Assembly: GCA_014523525.1 (NCBI GenBank)
Contig: JAATVL010000200.1
Span: forward strand, 1-5,057
Reading direction: 5' to 3'
DNA: 5,057 nt
From: Nitrososphaerales archaeon TH703
Lineage (GTDB): Archaea > Thermoproteota > Nitrososphaeria > Nitrososphaerales > Nitrososphaeraceae
Shown: positions 4,732 through 5,057 of the stretch, piece after piece
Layout of the letters: each line of letters begins with the position of its first letter
Numbering within the stretch: position 1 is the stretch's first letter
Position numbers and translations under genes: made by a program
Notes under the pieces: generated by a model
Seen by the model: the letters and a program-made list of their open reading frames with translations, nothing else
Database searches by the model: none
What the model was told of the DNA's origin: nothing

Positions 4732-5057
4732 ATGAGATATTTTCAGTTAATTGCTTTATTAGCACTTGGAGCATTTTTGCCAGGTTCCATAGGTTTTCTT
4801 AAGGACTATACGGAAAATGAAGTGTCCGGGCAATATCCAATTATTGATGGTATTAGATGCGATTCAAGCGAGCATTTTAATTTTCATTATCATGCACATC
4901 TCAGTATTTTCATCAATGGTTTCTCATACTTGGTTCCGGGAGGAATCGGCATTAAACCTCCTGATTGCATATATTGGTTGCACACTCACGACACTTCGGG
5001 AATAATACATATAGAATCTCCTGAAAATAATACCTTCAAGCTGGGCCAATTCTTTGA
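4732..5057 (+). CDS. Secreted or anchored conserved His-rich protein, 3' end beyond window
   Basis: The frame starts at ATG 4732 and is open to the window end (108 full codons). Residues 3-22 are hydrophobic (FQLIALLALGAFLPGSIGF), a signal peptide or anchor. The following part carries a conserved pattern I recognise from uncharacterised proteins of archaea and bacteria: FHYHAHLSIFING (51-63), VPGGIGI (68-74), CIYWLHTHDTSGIIHIESP (79-97) and LGQFF at the cut. H52, H54, H56, H84, H86 and H93, with D87 and E95, could form a metal site, and C43 and C79 could form a disulfide outside the membrane; both are inference. No enzyme activity is established to my knowledge. The start is supported by an in-frame TAA at 4702-4704, the hydrophobic N-terminus immediately after the ATG, and a TATA-like box 29 nt upstream. 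Roughly a third or more of the protein may lie beyond the boundary. Another frame open at 4817-5005 is only a shadow of this gene. Confidence 0.8.
   Translation, partial: MRYFQLIALLALGAFLPGSIGFLKDYTENEVSGQYPIIDGIRCDSSEHFNFHYHAHLSIFINGFSYLVPGGIGIKPPDCIYWLHTHDTSGIIHIESPENNTFKLGQFF

Noticed and set aside
4817..5005. 62-codon + frame near the window end
   Set aside because: Overlaps the His-rich protein gene in another frame; the frame from 4732 carries the conserved HxHxH and WLHTHD motifs and a signal sequence.
1..5057. tRNA, rRNA and CRISPR array
   Set aside because: No cloverleaf with a TTCRA-type loop, no rRNA-like sequence, and no short repeats with regular spacers. The three 36-nt copies lie 1.9-2.6 kb apart with genes between them, unlike a CRISPR array.

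Overview
The window (5057 bp, AT-rich, roughly one third G+C) most likely comes from an ammonia-oxidising archaeon of the Nitrososphaerales (Nitrososphaera or Nitrosocosmicus type). The signs are an N-terminal piece of a tyrosine recombinase of the type scattered through those genomes, a membrane-anchored NHL-repeat propeller, starts without Shine-Dalgarno sequences, and TATA-like boxes close to start codons that suggest leaderless mRNAs. This assignment rests on recognition of family patterns, not on a database search.

Layout: (1) 1-114, a possible 3' end of an unrecognised gene. (2) 140-175, first copy (E1) of a 36-nt element, followed by an AT-rich promoter region. (3) 277-2496, a 739-residue FAD-dependent GMC/cholesterol-oxidase-like oxidoreductase. 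(4) 2497-2772, a spacer with no convincing gene. (5) 2773-2808, second element copy (E2), followed by a TATA-like box. (6) 2846-3256, a recombinase fragment lacking the catalytic domain. (7) 3261-4298, a signal-anchored six-bladed NHL propeller. (8) 4255-4481, two short open stretches in different frames that may be a decayed gene. (9) 4635-4670, third element copy (E3), followed by a TATA-like box. (10) 4732 to the window end, a secreted or anchored His-rich protein cut by the boundary.

The most notable feature is the element. Three 36-nt copies lie in the same orientation, each ahead of a gene start: 101 nt before the GMC gene, 37 nt before the recombinase fragment and 61 nt before the His-rich gene. 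Each has a 22-nt imperfect palindrome followed by CCCTCCGGGCCCG (CCCTCCGCGCCCG in E3). E1 and E2 match at 32 of 36 positions, E1 and E3 at 30, E2 and E3 at 27. They could be operators, recombination sites or remnants of a dispersed repeat. Together with the broken recombinase they give the region a cassette-like look. No shared pathway between the oxidoreductase, the propeller and the His-rich protein can be shown. The propeller and the His-rich protein appear to act outside the membrane, while the GMC protein has no visible export signal. This looks like an accessory region built from independent single-gene units rather than an operon.
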